Shown here in pieces: positions 22,335 to 35,134 of a stretch of 52,801 nucleotides of DNA (its first letter is position 1; each line of letters opens with the position of its first letter). This DNA comes from Cochliopodium minus. Its lineage: Eukaryota > Discosea > Himatismenida > Cochliopodiidae. The translations under genes and the position numbers were made by a program. The notes under the pieces are model-generated. The model did no database searches. It was not told the DNA's origin and was given only the letters and a program-made list of their open reading frames with translations. The stretch covers positions 27,622 to 80,422 of the forward strand of contig JAMYWO010000122.1 of NCBI GenBank assembly GCA_024220525.1. Direction: 5' to 3'.

Positions 22335-23211
22335 TTAGAGAAATTTTTTGATATATTGGACAATGTCAGTGGCAGAGGGCCTCTTGTCAAAGTTGCTGTT
22401 GAGACACATGAGCCTTAAGTCAACTATAGGAGTGGGGGTGTCTTCGGGGATTTCTGACAAGATGCCCGACTTGATGGCTTCCACTGTTTGGAAAAAAGAA
22501 AGTCCTTGGTAGGGTTCGTTACGTGATGCTATCTCACCTAAAAAACAAATGAAAAAAAATAATGATAAAAATTATCAAATAAAAATAAATTCAAAAATTA
22601 AAAAAAAAATTTAAAAAATCAATAAAATGAAAAAATAATTTTGTATTACCTACGATTTGTCCAAACGAATAAATATCGGCGGACTCAGTGTAGTTCTCTT
22701 TGCGGTAAACTTCAGGGGCCTTTATTTTTATTTTAATTATTGAATTTATTTTTAATTTATTATTATTTTTTATTATTATTTTTTATTTTTATTTTTATTT
22801 TTATTTTTGTTTTTATTTATTTTTATTTATTTTTTACCATGTATATAGGAGAACCCAAAGCTCCCGTCATACTGAAGGAGAATTCCCTGGCGATTCCAAA
22901 GTCACACAATTTGAGGTTGCACTTTGAATCTTCTTCGAGAGTGTTCACCAAAAGATTTGCGCTCTTCAAATCACTTTTTGAATTTAAAAAATTTAAAAAA
23001 AAAAATTTTAAAAAATATTAAAAAAATTGAAAAAAAAATTAAAAGCTCATCACATTTATTTTTTTAACACATTTTTCTAAATTTATTGTTTTTTTTTAAT
23101 AATTTAAGATTTAATGATTTTTATTTTTATTTATTTTTAAAATAGTTTATTTTATTTATTATTATTTTTTATTTATTTATTTATTTATTATTTATTTATT
23201 TATTTATTTAC

Positions 23212-23254
<43 letters not shown>

Positions 23255-25942
23255 TTTTATTTATTTATTTTATTTTATTTTATTTATTTTATTTATTTAT
23301 TTATTTATTTATATTTATTTATTTTTATTTTTATTTTATTTATTTTATTTATTTATTTATTTATTTATATTTATTTATTTTTATTTTTATTTTTATTTTA
23401 TTTAAATTTATTTACCGATGAATGATAGGAGGGTTCATGGAATGGAGGAAGAGGATGGCTTTGGAAATGTCGTAGATGAACTTGTATCTCATCTTCCAGG
23501 GGAGCTCCACGTCCTCTCTCCTCAGGAGCGTTTCCAAGTTTCCATGTGGCATCAGCTCGAACACCAAGTGAATCATGTCGTCTTAAATAAAAAACAAAAA
23601 TAAAATAAAATCAATTGATTCAATAGAAAACAAAAAAAAATAAAACAAAACAAAAATTAAAATTAAAATAAAATAAAATATATTATAATAAAAAGAACAA
23701 AATAAATTTCAATTTAATAAAATAAAAATTATAAAATAATAAAATAATAAAAATAAAAATAAAAATAAAAATCAAATCTTAAACAAAAAAATAAAGTAAA
23801 AATAATAAAAATAAAAATAAATCATTAAATCTTAAATTTTTTTAAAAAAAAAAAATCAATTAATTTAGGAAAATGTGTTAAAAAAAATTTAAATAAAATA
23901 GTAAAATATTTTCAAAAAAATAAAGTAAAAAAATAAAGTTAAAAAAATAGAATGAAAAATCAATGAACAAAAGATTAAATTTTTAAAAATAAAATTGAAA
24001 AAATAATTAAAAAAATTTGATTAATAAATAAAATATTACCGTCAACAAAACTTCCGTAATAATGAAGTATTTTGCTGTGGCGGATGAGACAAAGGAGACG
24101 GAGCTCTTTCTCTGCATAGCTGTCTCCCTGCGCATAAATTTTTTTGATGGCCACGTCTTTTCCTCGCCATGTGCCCTTGAAGACCACCGACAGGGCTCCC
24201 GAACCTATCTTCTCGTTGGTTTTTATCATGACTTCTCTAAAATGAAAATTAAAAATTAAAAAATTAAAAAAATAAAAAAATACATTTTTTTAATGAAATA
24301 AACATAAAAAAAATATGATTTTTAAAAAAAAAAGAAAAAAAAATAATTAATTACCTTTTGTCCAATGTGAGGGAAATTTCCTTTTTAAAAAGGAGAGTTA
24401 GTGTTAACATTAAGAAACAAATTTTTTTTTTTTATTTCTTACTGTTTCCAGATCAAAAAAGACAGGGAACAAAATGTTAAACTCCTCCAACTTTAGAAAG
24501 AAAAGTAAGGAAGCTTTGGATGTGCAAAAAAATTCGATGGAAAAAGTGAACGACGCTTTTTTGCCCTAATGAATTAATTTAATTTTCAGATTATTTATTT
24601 TAATAAAATGTTTAATAAGTGATGAAATTTTTTTTATTTTTCAATTTTTAGGGATGTCCAAAAATATTACAACAGTTAAATTTTTGTTAGTAAAAATAAT
24701 TTATCCGCTAACAAAGTTGTAACATTTGGACATGTCTACAGAATATCCAAATTCATATAATTTTGCTTCTTTTAATTTTTTTTTCGTTTTTATAAATTAT
24801 TTCCATATTTTTTATTTTTTATTGTGTTTTTATTGTTTTATGTGTTATATGTTTAATGTGTTTTGTGCATTTTTTATTTTTTTATTTTTTTAACTTCATT
24901 TTATTTTTTTCATTGTTTTAAATTTATTTTCCCTTGATGAATTATTATTTATTTTTTATGTTTTATTTTATGAATTATTGTTTTATTACTTATTTTTTTA
25001 TTTTATTTTTTATTGTTTTATTTTTTTATTTTTAATAATTTTTTTTTATTGTTTTAAATTTATTTTACCTTGGACAATTGGACGGAGTTGTTGTCGACTT
25101 CCAGCAAAAAAGACTCGTTCTTGGGGAGATCCCAAGAGAGCTTCACTTTGTCCTTAAGAACGTTAGTGAAGTGTACTGTGTGAAAATACTTTTTTTTCAT
25201 TTGAAGTTTTTCTGACTTTGCAACACCTTTTCCAAAAAATTTAAATATTTAAAAATTAAAATAAAAAAAATAAAAAAAATTTAATAAATAAAAAACAAAA
25301 AAAAATAAAAAATGATAAAGAAAAATTTATAAAATAGAATCGAATTAAAAAAATATTCAAAAAAATTAAATAGTAAGTACAATATTTTCAAAAAATTTAA
25401 ATTAAAAACACAAAAGATGGTATCAGGATATTTTATGGTATTAAAAATAATAAAAAATTTAAATTATATTTAATGAAAAAATTGAATTATAAAAATATAA
25501 AAAAAATAAAAGAAATGAGAAAAAAAAAATATTCAACATGAAATGAAAGAAAATTACCAAAATCAAGAAAATAAAAAGGAAAAGGATCGGCCAAATCACT
25601 GAAAATTTTGGCGGGCTTGGACTGCTTGGTTTTTTTGTCTGTGTTTTTTTTCTCCTTCATGCTACGAGGGTCGAAAATGGCGCAGTTGAAGTGGTAGATC
25701 GAAAATTGCTTGAAGAGTTCGTTGAGGAAAACGTCTTTGGTGGATTTGAGAACTTGATCTTTGACCAACGTCATTTTCTTTTCATCTACTTTACATGCCA
25801 ATATACTAATTGAACAAATTTTAAATTAAAAAAATTGAAAAGAAATAAAAAAAAATGAAATTTTATTTTTTAGTTTAAAAAATAAAATTAAAAATTAATT
25901 TAACATATTTGAATTCAAATGCGAAAATAAAATAAAAATAAA

Positions 25943-25973
<31 letters not shown>

Positions 25974-28900
25974 TAAAAATGAAAATGAAAAAATTAATTC
26001 GACATTTTAATTAAAATGCATTTGATGAAAATAAAATTAATTTAATTAATAAAATATAAAAAAATAAAATATAAAATAAAAAGATAAATCAATCAAAATT
26101 TAAAATTTAAATAATAAAAATATCTTACTCTGAAAAAGAAGAAAAAAGAGAAAAATTGCGAATAAAGAAAAGAGGATCCATGAAGTAGTTGAGGAATCCA
26201 AAGGGGTAGCGGAGAGGGTTGTGGTTGATCTTGAGAGTCTTGAGCTTCATTTCCTGGAAAACAGGGACGGAGAGGGTGGTGATGGTGTTATGGCTCACAT
26301 CCAAATACAACAAGTTTTTCTAAAAAAAAATAATAAAGAGTGAAAAAGATAAATAAAAATAAAAAAAAAGAATAATCTTCTTAAAACAAAGATTAATTTT
26401 TTTATTTTATTTAAAGAGAAAATTTTAAAAAATTTTATTTCATTTTATAATAATGATTTTTATTTTTTTTATTTTTATTTTTAAAATAATATTGAAATAT
26501 TGATTAAAAGAAAAAAAAAAAAGAAAAGCAACTTACCAACACCAAGAGCTCATCTCCAATGCTCGTGAGGGAATTGTGAGAAAGGTCCAAAGTGACGAGG
26601 TGGGAGAAAATGGAGAGGATGGAAAGCTGCTCGACGACAAACTGGCAAGAGGAAAGGTTCATGAACTTGTTGTTGGAGGCCTTCTCACAAATGTTGACTT
26701 GACTTTTGATCCTCTGAGCGCTCTCCTTCGAAATCTCCGACTTTTTCTTGAGAGAAGTTTCCTCTTCGTCTTCGAGACGGAAGGGATTGGGAACTTGAAG
26801 GGGAGGACCCAAACGCTGCATATGTCGTTGAAAAGGTTGATTTTGGGTTTCGAGTCGGAGAAGTCCTCGAGGTAGGAGGTGATCTTGTTTCTGGAGATGG
26901 AGAGAAGGAAATGGAGGTCGTTCAAGAGAGAGATCTCTTCATTGTAGACGGGGGTGGATCTGAATATGGTGGGGAGATGTTTTATTTCGGCGTTCTTGTC
27001 GATATTCTTGTCGAGAAACTCTTTCATTGAAGAGGAGACGGTATTGACCATCGACACTTGGTTTTCAGGGATGTCGAGAGGTTGCTCTGTTGCCACATTG
27101 TGAAGGTACTTGGCGATGAAGTTGAGCACTATTCTCGTTTGCGGAGTTATTTCTATGTCGATGAGATTCCTCATGTTCTCCGGATAGTTGATGAACTCTG
27201 TGACAAGTGTCGAGAAGAACAGTGTTCTCAAAAATTGAAATTTGCTGTCTTTTGGGAACACAATGCTTATTTGGTTCAAAAATATCGATATGGATCTTTT
27301 GTTTTGTTTGATTAGACGTTTTAAAAAATAATATGTGAGAAGATAGTTTTTGGTTACCTGTAATTATCGATGTTTTGGATGAGCTCCGCGAAGAAATCAA
27401 TTATTATCTTATTTATTTCAGTTATATTTTCATTTATAAATTCGTTTTTATTCAGCAATGATTTAAACTTCAAAAGTATTTATTTCAATTTCAAAAAACA
27501 ATTAACTTTTAAGAAAAAAAAAAAAAAATTTTACGTTTTTGGAGAGGTTGGACACTTTGTACAAAAGAGACTGGATAATAGGACTAAAAAACCCCATCCA
27601 ACATTCCTTACAATGTTCGAAAATGAAGATTTCAAAGAGCGTGCTCTTGAATGTGTTGGTGTAGGGGTCAGTGTTCTTGTCGAGTTCGAAAGACAAAAGA
27701 ACACGAAAGAGATTGATGGTTTCGTCTCTTCTGTAAAACAACTTCCAGATGTAAAACACAAGTTTTTCGCGGTTTGAATTTTCGTTTTGGAAGCGGATGT
27801 TCGAACCAGAATAGACGATGGAGCTCAAGATTTCAAAGTCTATCGAGGTGATCATGCAGAGAAGTGAGGAGTATGTCTTGGGTTTGTAAGTGTGGTCGAG
27901 CAAATAGAATGAGGTATAATTGAAGAGGCCTGTGATATTTTTTTTCAAAAAAAAATGTTGATTGAATAAATGAAATTCATGGGAGGAGATAAAGTTTATT
28001 TTTTTAAAATATTATAAATATGGTCTTTATTTTGAACAGTTTTAAGGGTTCCTTTTTAATCACCAATGTTTTTTTTTGTATGTGAAATAAGAACGGAGTA
28101 TAATAATGATTAAAATTTAAAATAAATTAATTTGGAGGGTGAATAAATTAAATTTTTCTTTGATGAACACAAGGAATCAAATCTTGATTTCTTAAATTAA
28201 GGATGAAATATAAGTTATATTGTTTTCTCTATTCTTACCATATGATTTGTCGCTCTTCCCCTGCCACCATTCATTCTCCCTCTGCTCCAAAATCTGGATG
28301 ATATCACCCTTCTTATAATTGAGATTCTTGCTCTCAGGAGTGGTCTGCTGATAATCACACAAAGCCAGGGCGATATGGGTGGCCATCTCCTCTTTATCCT
28401 TGGCGATATTCGAATAGATGTCCAGGATCCTGGTCTGATAGCAATTGACGATGTAGCTGTAGTAATGATCCTTCAAATGTTGGATGTGATCGCTTGATTC
28501 CTTCTTCTTATTGAAATTGAGATTGATGTTGTTGAGATTTAGATCCTTATCTAACATGTTGGGACTGGTATTGGTGCTGGGCTTCGTGGTATTCCTTTCC
28601 AGCACTACAGTGTTCTTCCTGAGGGTGATGGGGGTGTTGTTATTGCTCCCTATGCTTTTGCGGAAAGAGATATTGTTACCATTGGTTTTTTTGGGGAGAT
28701 TAATGGGGCTGCTGGATATATTATTATTGTTAATATTTTGGTTATATGAACCATCATTAACATTATTAGATGTGATATTATTGGATGTAGCAATATTATT
28801 ATTGTTGTTGATATTAATTGAATCTTCACTGCTCCCATTATCATCCTCTTCTTGTGAATTATTATTATTCTGAGTGCTGAGATATTTGGTGGGATTCTTG

Positions 28901-29226
28901 ATGGGAGATTTCAAAGAGCCATGCTTCTTGTACATCTTTATCTTGACCACCTTCTGTGGTGATCCTGGATTATCTTTGATAGGAAGTTCTTTCATCACCT
29001 TATTGTTGAGATTGGGTGAACTTAAAGGAGAATTGATTGGTGAATTTTTATTCTTCACAATTTGATTGCTTGTATTGTTTTTAGGTGCATTTGAATCATT
29101 ATTATAATCTTTTCGTTCACTGATAGGAGAATTTATCAATTTTCTCGGTGTGGTTGGTGTAGGGAGTGGTTTTTTTGGTGGTTGAAATTTTTTGATCAAT
29201 TGTGGTGATTTATTATTGTTATTCAT
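22335..29226 (-). CDS. SH3-RasGAP-LRR-MSP-TKL kinase (~1256 aa)
   Basis: Fourteen minus-strand exons: 29226-28239, 27929-27535, 27467-27358, 27295-26537, 26319-26129, 25805-25558, 25226-25069, 24565-24443, 24380-24355, 24236-24040, 23581-23416, 22973-22838, 22719-22650, 22537-22335. All joins keep phase. Order: Asn-rich N-terminus with PxxP stretches; SH3 from ~residue 288 (ALCDYQQ, NEWWQGKSDKSY/GLFNYTSFYLL, split by an intron); RasGAP (~390-570: FLRTLFF, RIVLNFIAKYLHNVAT); leucine-rich repeats (LVTLDLSHNSLTSIGDELL; LLYLDVSHNTITTLSVPVF); an Ig/MSP-like domain (KVKLSWDLPKNESFLLEVDN); then a kinase with IGSGALSVVFKG, VAIKK, HRDLKSANLLV, DFG, APE and the C-lobe end DKRPSATDIV. All catalytic kinase residues are present. 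Exon 4 needs one extra base (frameshift near 26815-26930). Likely a Ras-pathway signalling scaffold/kinase. Confidence 0.82.
23150..23412. repeat. (TTTA)n microsatellite in a kinase-gene intron
   Basis: A long array of TTTA/TTTTA units fills most of the intron between the exons at 23581-23416 and 22973-22838. Unlike most introns here it is A-rich on the sense strand. Confidence 0.9.
24654..24733. mobile_element. MITE-like element with ~18-20 bp terminal inverted repeats
   Basis: ATGTCCAAA...ATTACAAC at 24654-24673 pairs with GTTGTAACATTTGGACAT at 24716-24733, with a 2-base indel and one mismatch. Within it, CCGCTAACAAAGTTGTAAC is shared with 9269-9303 and 49264-49332. It lies inside an intron (24566-25068) of the SH3-RasGAP-kinase gene. 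No open reading frame; non-autonomous. Confidence 0.65.
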
Positions 29227-29462
29227 TTACTCCTAATAATTTTCTTAATGTCTCCTCAACCAAAAATCAAACAATTGAATTTTTTTTTATTATTATTATC
29301 CACGATGAAACTTTTGAGCAAAATATGGTCGATCTCATTTCATACAAAACAATCCAATGATCAAAACATTTATTTAAAATGAAGTGTCGAAAAACTTATT
29401 GTTAAATAGTTAAAAAACTGATAATATATTTTTCTTTTTTAACGATTTAATAATATTATATT

Positions 29463-31776
29463 TTAATTTCTTTTAGGTTGTTTGGTTCTCATTTTTCCAA
29501 TGTCTTGAAGTATATTACATACAAGAGAAGTCCATCCTGTTTGATGGCTGGCTCCGCAGCCCCTGCCATTATCTCCGTGAAAGTACTCGTAGAAGAGAAC
29601 GTAGTCCTTCCAATGTGGGTCTTTGGCCTGACGAAAAAGAATTAAACATAAGTTAAAAAAATAAATAAAATAAAAATAAATAAAATTAAATTAAAAAATT
29701 ATAAAAAAAATTCAAAAAATAATTACCCATCTTTCGTCTCCACCATGACATGGCCTGTTACCATTTTTGTCAGGCAGAAACAAGTTGACCAATCTCTGTT
29801 GGAGATCTTGTTTGATTTCCACAAAGTTCTTCTTAATGCCAGAACCGGTCGGGAACTCCATTTGGAAGGATTCTCCATAAAAATTGTTAATTTTTTGTAA
29901 ACCATCAATGAACAAGTAATTGACAGGAAGCTATCAAGAATAGAATAGAAATTAAATTAAAAAATAAAAAAAAATAAAAAATAAAAAAATAAAAAATAAA
30001 AAATAAAAAATAAAAAATAAAAAATTTAAAAATGAATTTTTTTTTTACCCAAATAGGGCCTCTCCAATTAGAGTTTCCACCAAACATGGAAGTTTCGCTC
30101 TCTGCAGGAGCATACTTGACAGAATAGGTCTCCGTCTCTGTTTTGAAGTAGTAAGGGGTTTTCTCGTAGTATTTCGATAGTGATCTAACTCCAAATTCTG
30201 AAAGGAATTCGTTCTCGTCAAAAACCTAGAAATAATAAATGAAAAAAAATAAAATAAAACATAAAAAATAATTAACATCTGTTGAAAAATAGATGGTAAA
30301 AAAAAATAATTAAAAAATATTTAATAATAAAGATAAACCATGTAAATTAAAAAATAAAATAAAAAAGCAAAAAACATAAAAAATAAAAAATTTAATTATT
30401 TAAAATAAAAAATAAAAATAAACCATAAAATTATAAATTAAAAAATTAAAAAAATATTAAATTTTAAATTACGTATTTAAATGCGGACAAGATGTTGTGT
30501 TCTTTTGGTATAGCGAGCTGTATAAGCTTGTTGTCTTTGGAAATTTCTTTGGAGAGCTCTTTCTTGTTCTCAAAGAACCATTGAGTTCTAATTCATTCAA
30601 AAAAATAAAAAAAGATTAAAGAATGTTACAGGAAAAAAAAAATTAGAAAAACCTCTTTTTAAACTCTGGGTATTTTTCCAAAACAGAAACGGGAAAGTTT
30701 CCCATGGCATAGAAAGGAATCAATCCTACCTGAGAAACAAATTTGTGAAATAAATAATTTAAAAAAAAAAATAAAAAATAAACAAATTAAAAAGAAAAAT
30801 GAAAAATATAAAATAAAATAAAAAATAAAAAATAAATAATAAATTTGATTATTATTTAAAAATAAGAAAAAATAAATAAATAAAAAAAATGAAGAATAAA
30901 AAATAAATTATTTTAAAAAATAAAAAATTCAAAGAATAAAAAATAAAATAAAAAATAAAAATTTAATTAAATTATTTAAAAATGAGAAAAAATATTCAAA
31001 AATTTTTTTTTTGAAAAAATGACATATAAAAAAAAAAATTACCATAGATCTTAGTGGGATGGAACACATGTTGTTGTCGCTTAATAAGTGGTCGTAATAA
31101 AACCCATCTTTCTCGTCCCAGAGACCGTTTCCGTTGAAGTTGTTGATGGATTTGCTGATGGATACGAAATGCTCGAAAAACTTTGTGGCGAGGTCTTCAT
31201 AACTTTTGTTGTGTTCTTTGTTTTAGAAAAAAGTTTAGAAATATTTTGAAGAAATAAAAAATTTATTAGATTTTTAATAAAAAAAATAAAATAAAATAAA
31301 TAAAAATAGACAAAACAATTTAAATAATTAAAAGGATGAATATAAGTAGACAAACAAAAAAATAAAAAAATAAAAATTATAAAATAAATATTTTTTAAAA
31401 AATTAAATATTTTTTTTTAAAAAATAAGCAATTAAAATTATGAAAAAAATTTAAAAATTTTAATTATTTAAAAAACCATAAATTTTATGAACAAAAAAAA
31501 TATCAAACAATAAAAATTAAAAATCAAAAAATTATTTACCAGCAAGTTTCAAAGCCATTTTCATCATGAGGATACAATAGAAACTCATCCATGAAGTACC
31601 GTCGGATTGGATGATTTCTGCACCGATGGGGAGTTTCTGGGATCTGTCGAAGACTCCAATGTTATCCAGCCCCAAGAAACCTCCTGAGAACAAATTTTTT
31701 CCGTTCACGTCTTTTTTATTTACCCACCATGTAAAATTGATTCTAAAAATTAATTTAATAATTTAAAAATAATTAA

Positions 31777-31812
<36 letters not shown>

Positions 31813-31909
31813 AAATAAAAAATAAAAAATAAAAAATAAAAAATATTTACATTGACATCGTTAAAATAAAAATAAAAATAAAAATAAAAATAAATAAAAT
31901 AAAATAAAA

Positions 31910-31940
<31 letters not shown>

Positions 31941-31959
31941 ATTAATAAATAATAAGTAA

Positions 31960-31991
<32 letters not shown>

Positions 31992-32008
31992 AAATAAATA
32001 ATAAATAA

Positions 32009-32040
<32 letters not shown>

Positions 32041-34796
32041 GAATAATAAATAATAAATAATAAATAATGTAAAAAAAAATAAAAAATAAAAATGAAGTTT
32101 TCTTACAAAAATCTGTTGAAAGCAATTGAAAGGAACTCGTAGTCTAGTTTTCCCTCCATCTTCTCTGTTTTTTTAAAGACTTTCCATGCACTCCAAATTA
32201 ATGTCGGAGGCTGATAAATTGAAAAAAAATTAATAACAAAAATGAAAATAAATAAAAAATAAAAAATAAAAAATATTTACATTGACATCGTTAAAAGCAA
32301 ACTCGTATGCAGGGATCTGTCCCTGGGGGTTCATGTACCAATCTTTTAAAAAGAGGAGAATTTGTTTTTTGGCAAAATAGATGTCAATATCCGCCATAGT
32401 CACAATGTGAAACGCAGAATCTAAAAATAAAATAAAATATTTTTAAATAATTAAAAATGAGAAAATTTTTAAATAAAAAACTATTATTAATAATACTAAA
32501 AAAAAAAATGTAAATACCCCAATTAGCAAACCATGGGTACTCCCAATTGTCAGGCATGATGAGAATGTCTTTTGCGAAGAAATGTTCCCAATCGCAATTT
32601 CTTCCCTTTTTTCTGCTTTCTGGAGGCTTTGGGAAATTAGGATCTAAAGTTAAAATAATTGAGAATAAAAATAAAAATTAAAAAATAATAAATAAAAAAT
32701 AATTAATAAAAATAAAATTTTAAAAATAAAAAATAAAAAATAAAAACAAAACAAATACAAAATAAAAATAAAAATAAAAAATAAAATGATAAAAAACAAA
32801 ACAAATAAAAAATAAAAAAATAAAAAAATAAAAAAACAAAACAAATAAAAAATAAAAAAAATTTTTTTTTTTTTTACCTCCTTCTATCCAATCTTCAACC
32901 ACGTAGTGATAAAACTTTTTAGAATAGAGCAAACCAGCATACCCTTGTATTACTATGTTTCTCTCTTCTTTGGTGAGGGTGTTGGGGATTTTGTTGTTGT
33001 AGAAAATATCCTTCTCTTCCATTCTGAGGTCGAAGATTTTGTCAAAATCACCGAAAACGCTTTCTGGTGAAATTTTGCTCTCAGTTGATCTGAGTCTTAG
33101 TTTAAGAACTACCTCTCCCTTCATTTTAAAAAAACATTTTAAATATTAAATAAAAATAAAAATAAAAATAAAAATGAAAATAAAAATAAAAAATAAAAAA
33201 TAAAAAATAAACAAAAAAAAATAAAAATAAATAATTTTTAAAAAAAAATATAATATTAAACAAATATATTCAAAAAAAAAATTACGTGAGCTCCAAAGTG
33301 AAGACTGTAATGTGGAGTTGCCTTTGTTCCCTTCTTGTTGGGGTTCACGTACTTGGTGTCCCCCGTGATGACGTAGTTGTGAAAAGCGTCTTTGACGTAT
33401 GGAGAGGGGTTTTCTGTACCGTACAACCTCTCGAAGTTAGTTTCGTTCTCTGTGAAAATGAATTCTACGGGTTTTCTTAGGAAGCATTGTTTACCAATTT
33501 CTTTTCCCTCTATCAAAAAATAAATATTATAAAAAGATTAAAAAATATTAAAAAATATTATCAAAAAAGAATAAATTTTATCAAATTTTTTAATTTTTTT
33601 TTAATTTTATTACCTTCAAAATTTTTTTCAATAGCCTCGCTTTCGAGGTAGAAGTCCTCGAGCCCTGAGGTTTTTTGGGAAGCTATAATTTTTTTGTCTA
33701 CTTGTTTGATGGAAGGTTTGAGCCATTCACAAGACTCATATTTACACCCTTTTCAGAAAAAATAAATTTTAAAATATTAATTAACAAAGATCAAATATTT
33801 GTATTACCCCATGACCACCAGTTTCTGTGAAACAAAGTAGGCAGCACGTGCAAGTCAGCCTCATTACCAGATCTATTAAAGATTGAGATCTTGATGAGAA
33901 TGTCATTAGGGTCGTTCTTAAAATAAAAAAAAAGCAAATTAGAATTTAAATAAGTTAAAAAGCAAAGTAAATCAGATGTTTATTAAAAAAAGCTTTTTTA
34001 CTTTGCTGTATTCAGTGAATATATCAAAATATTCGTTATTGTCGAATATCCCAGTGTCCAACAACTCGTATTCTGGAAGTCTTGGGTCGCTCTTCCTTGA
34101 CAAGGATTCATTCAGCAAAGCTGTGTATGGGAATTCGTTCTGTGGGTATTTGTAGAGACTCTTCATGTAAGAGTGCGTTGGGGTAGATTCGAGGTAGAAG
34201 TATTGCTGTTTTTAAAAAGAAAAATTGTTAAAAACATCTTGATTTCTTTTGTAAATTTTTAATACCTCTTTGACATCTTCACCATGATTGCCCTCAGGTC
34301 CTTTAAAATTGAAAGTGATTTATATTAATTATTATATTTATGTTTTCAGAGAAATTATTAAAACAAAATAATTTCAATTTTACCAGTCAATCCAAATAAT
34401 CTTTCTTTCAAGATGGGATCCTTTCCATTCCAAAATCCCACCGAAAAGCACAATCTGCATTCTCTATCAGTGATCCCGAACAATCCATCTTCACCAAATC
34501 TATAGACTCTGCTGCGTGAATGATCATGAGGGAAATAATCCCAGCAATTTCTTAAGGAGAGGAAGTTTTAGATTAGTTATTTTGCTTTGTAATTAAAAAA
34601 AAAATTTTACCCATCTTCAGAGTAATCTTCTCTCACTGTTGCCTATTTTGTATGCGGAGGTTAATATCAGTGTTTTTAAAAAAAATTTTTTTACCCACTG
34701 TCTCTCTGCAAGATAAGGACCAAATCGTTGCCAATTCTCCTCTCTTTCTTCAGATTTTAACAATCTTTTTGATTCTTCATCATTCTTCAATTCCAT
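29463..34796 (-). CDS. GH63-like glycoside hydrolase (910 aa, 19 exons)
   Basis: Nineteen phase-consistent exons: 34796-34695, 34642-34611, 34550-34384, 34300-34266, 34205-34002, 33916-33808, 33748-33614, 33509-33286, 33118-32878, 32643-32518, 32420-32281, 32210-32107, 31742-31540, 31215-31043, 30729-30653, 30587-30473, 30225-30049, 29930-29727, 29627-29463 (TAA). Landmarks of the GH63/MGH1-type (alpha/alpha)6 barrel: [115 protein letters not shown]. The substrate is not known, but acting on alpha-glucosides or mannosylglycerate-type sugars is typical. The N-terminus ([14 protein letters not shown]) has no signal peptide, so it is probably cytosolic and not the ER N-glycan glucosidase I. Confidence 0.9.
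31775..32095. repeat. (TAAA)n intron of the glycosidase gene
   Basis: The intron 31743-32106 is mostly AAAT/AATA units. At 31818-31866 it contains a near-copy of the exon-intron junction found at 32250-32297, including the exon bases ATTGACATCGTTAAAA. Confidence 0.85.
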
Positions 34797-35134
34797 TCTT
34801 TTTTTAAAAGTTTTTTTTTATTTTTAAATTTTATTTTGAATACTCGAACTTTTTTGTTTTATTTTTTTCACTGTTCCAATTTCTTCGGATTTTTATTCAC
34901 CATTAAAGAGCCTAAATTATAAATAAGGATAGATCTTCAATTTATATTAATTTATAGTTCAAATTCCCCAATCTTTTAAAATATCAAATGAGGATATATT
35001 ATTATATTGTTCAAATAATATTGTCTTTATATATCAAATTGGTTATGATATCCTATCCATTTTTTTTGTTTCCTCTTTTGAACAATAAAAAATAAAAAAA
35101 ATATTGCTTGAAAAATTTTGTTGAAGCAAACAAA
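34797..35134. promoter_or_regulatory. Divergent intergenic region (glycosidase / PQ-loop)
   Basis: 338 bp separate the two divergent start codons. The sequence is A+T-rich with mixed composition and holds no ORF. It presumably carries both promoters; no conserved element is recognised. Confidence 0.5.

Noticed and set aside
28511-28873. Plus-strand Leu-rich frame opposite the Asn-rich exon
   Set aside because: Antisense of AAT/AAC repeats gives poly-Leu/Ile; it has no independent support.
28192-29226. A separate short Asn-rich protein ending in half an SH3 domain
   Set aside because: The half SH3 ends at a GTAAG donor, and its missing end (GLFNYTSFYLL) is found in matching phase at 27929, so it is the first exon of the RasGAP-kinase gene.
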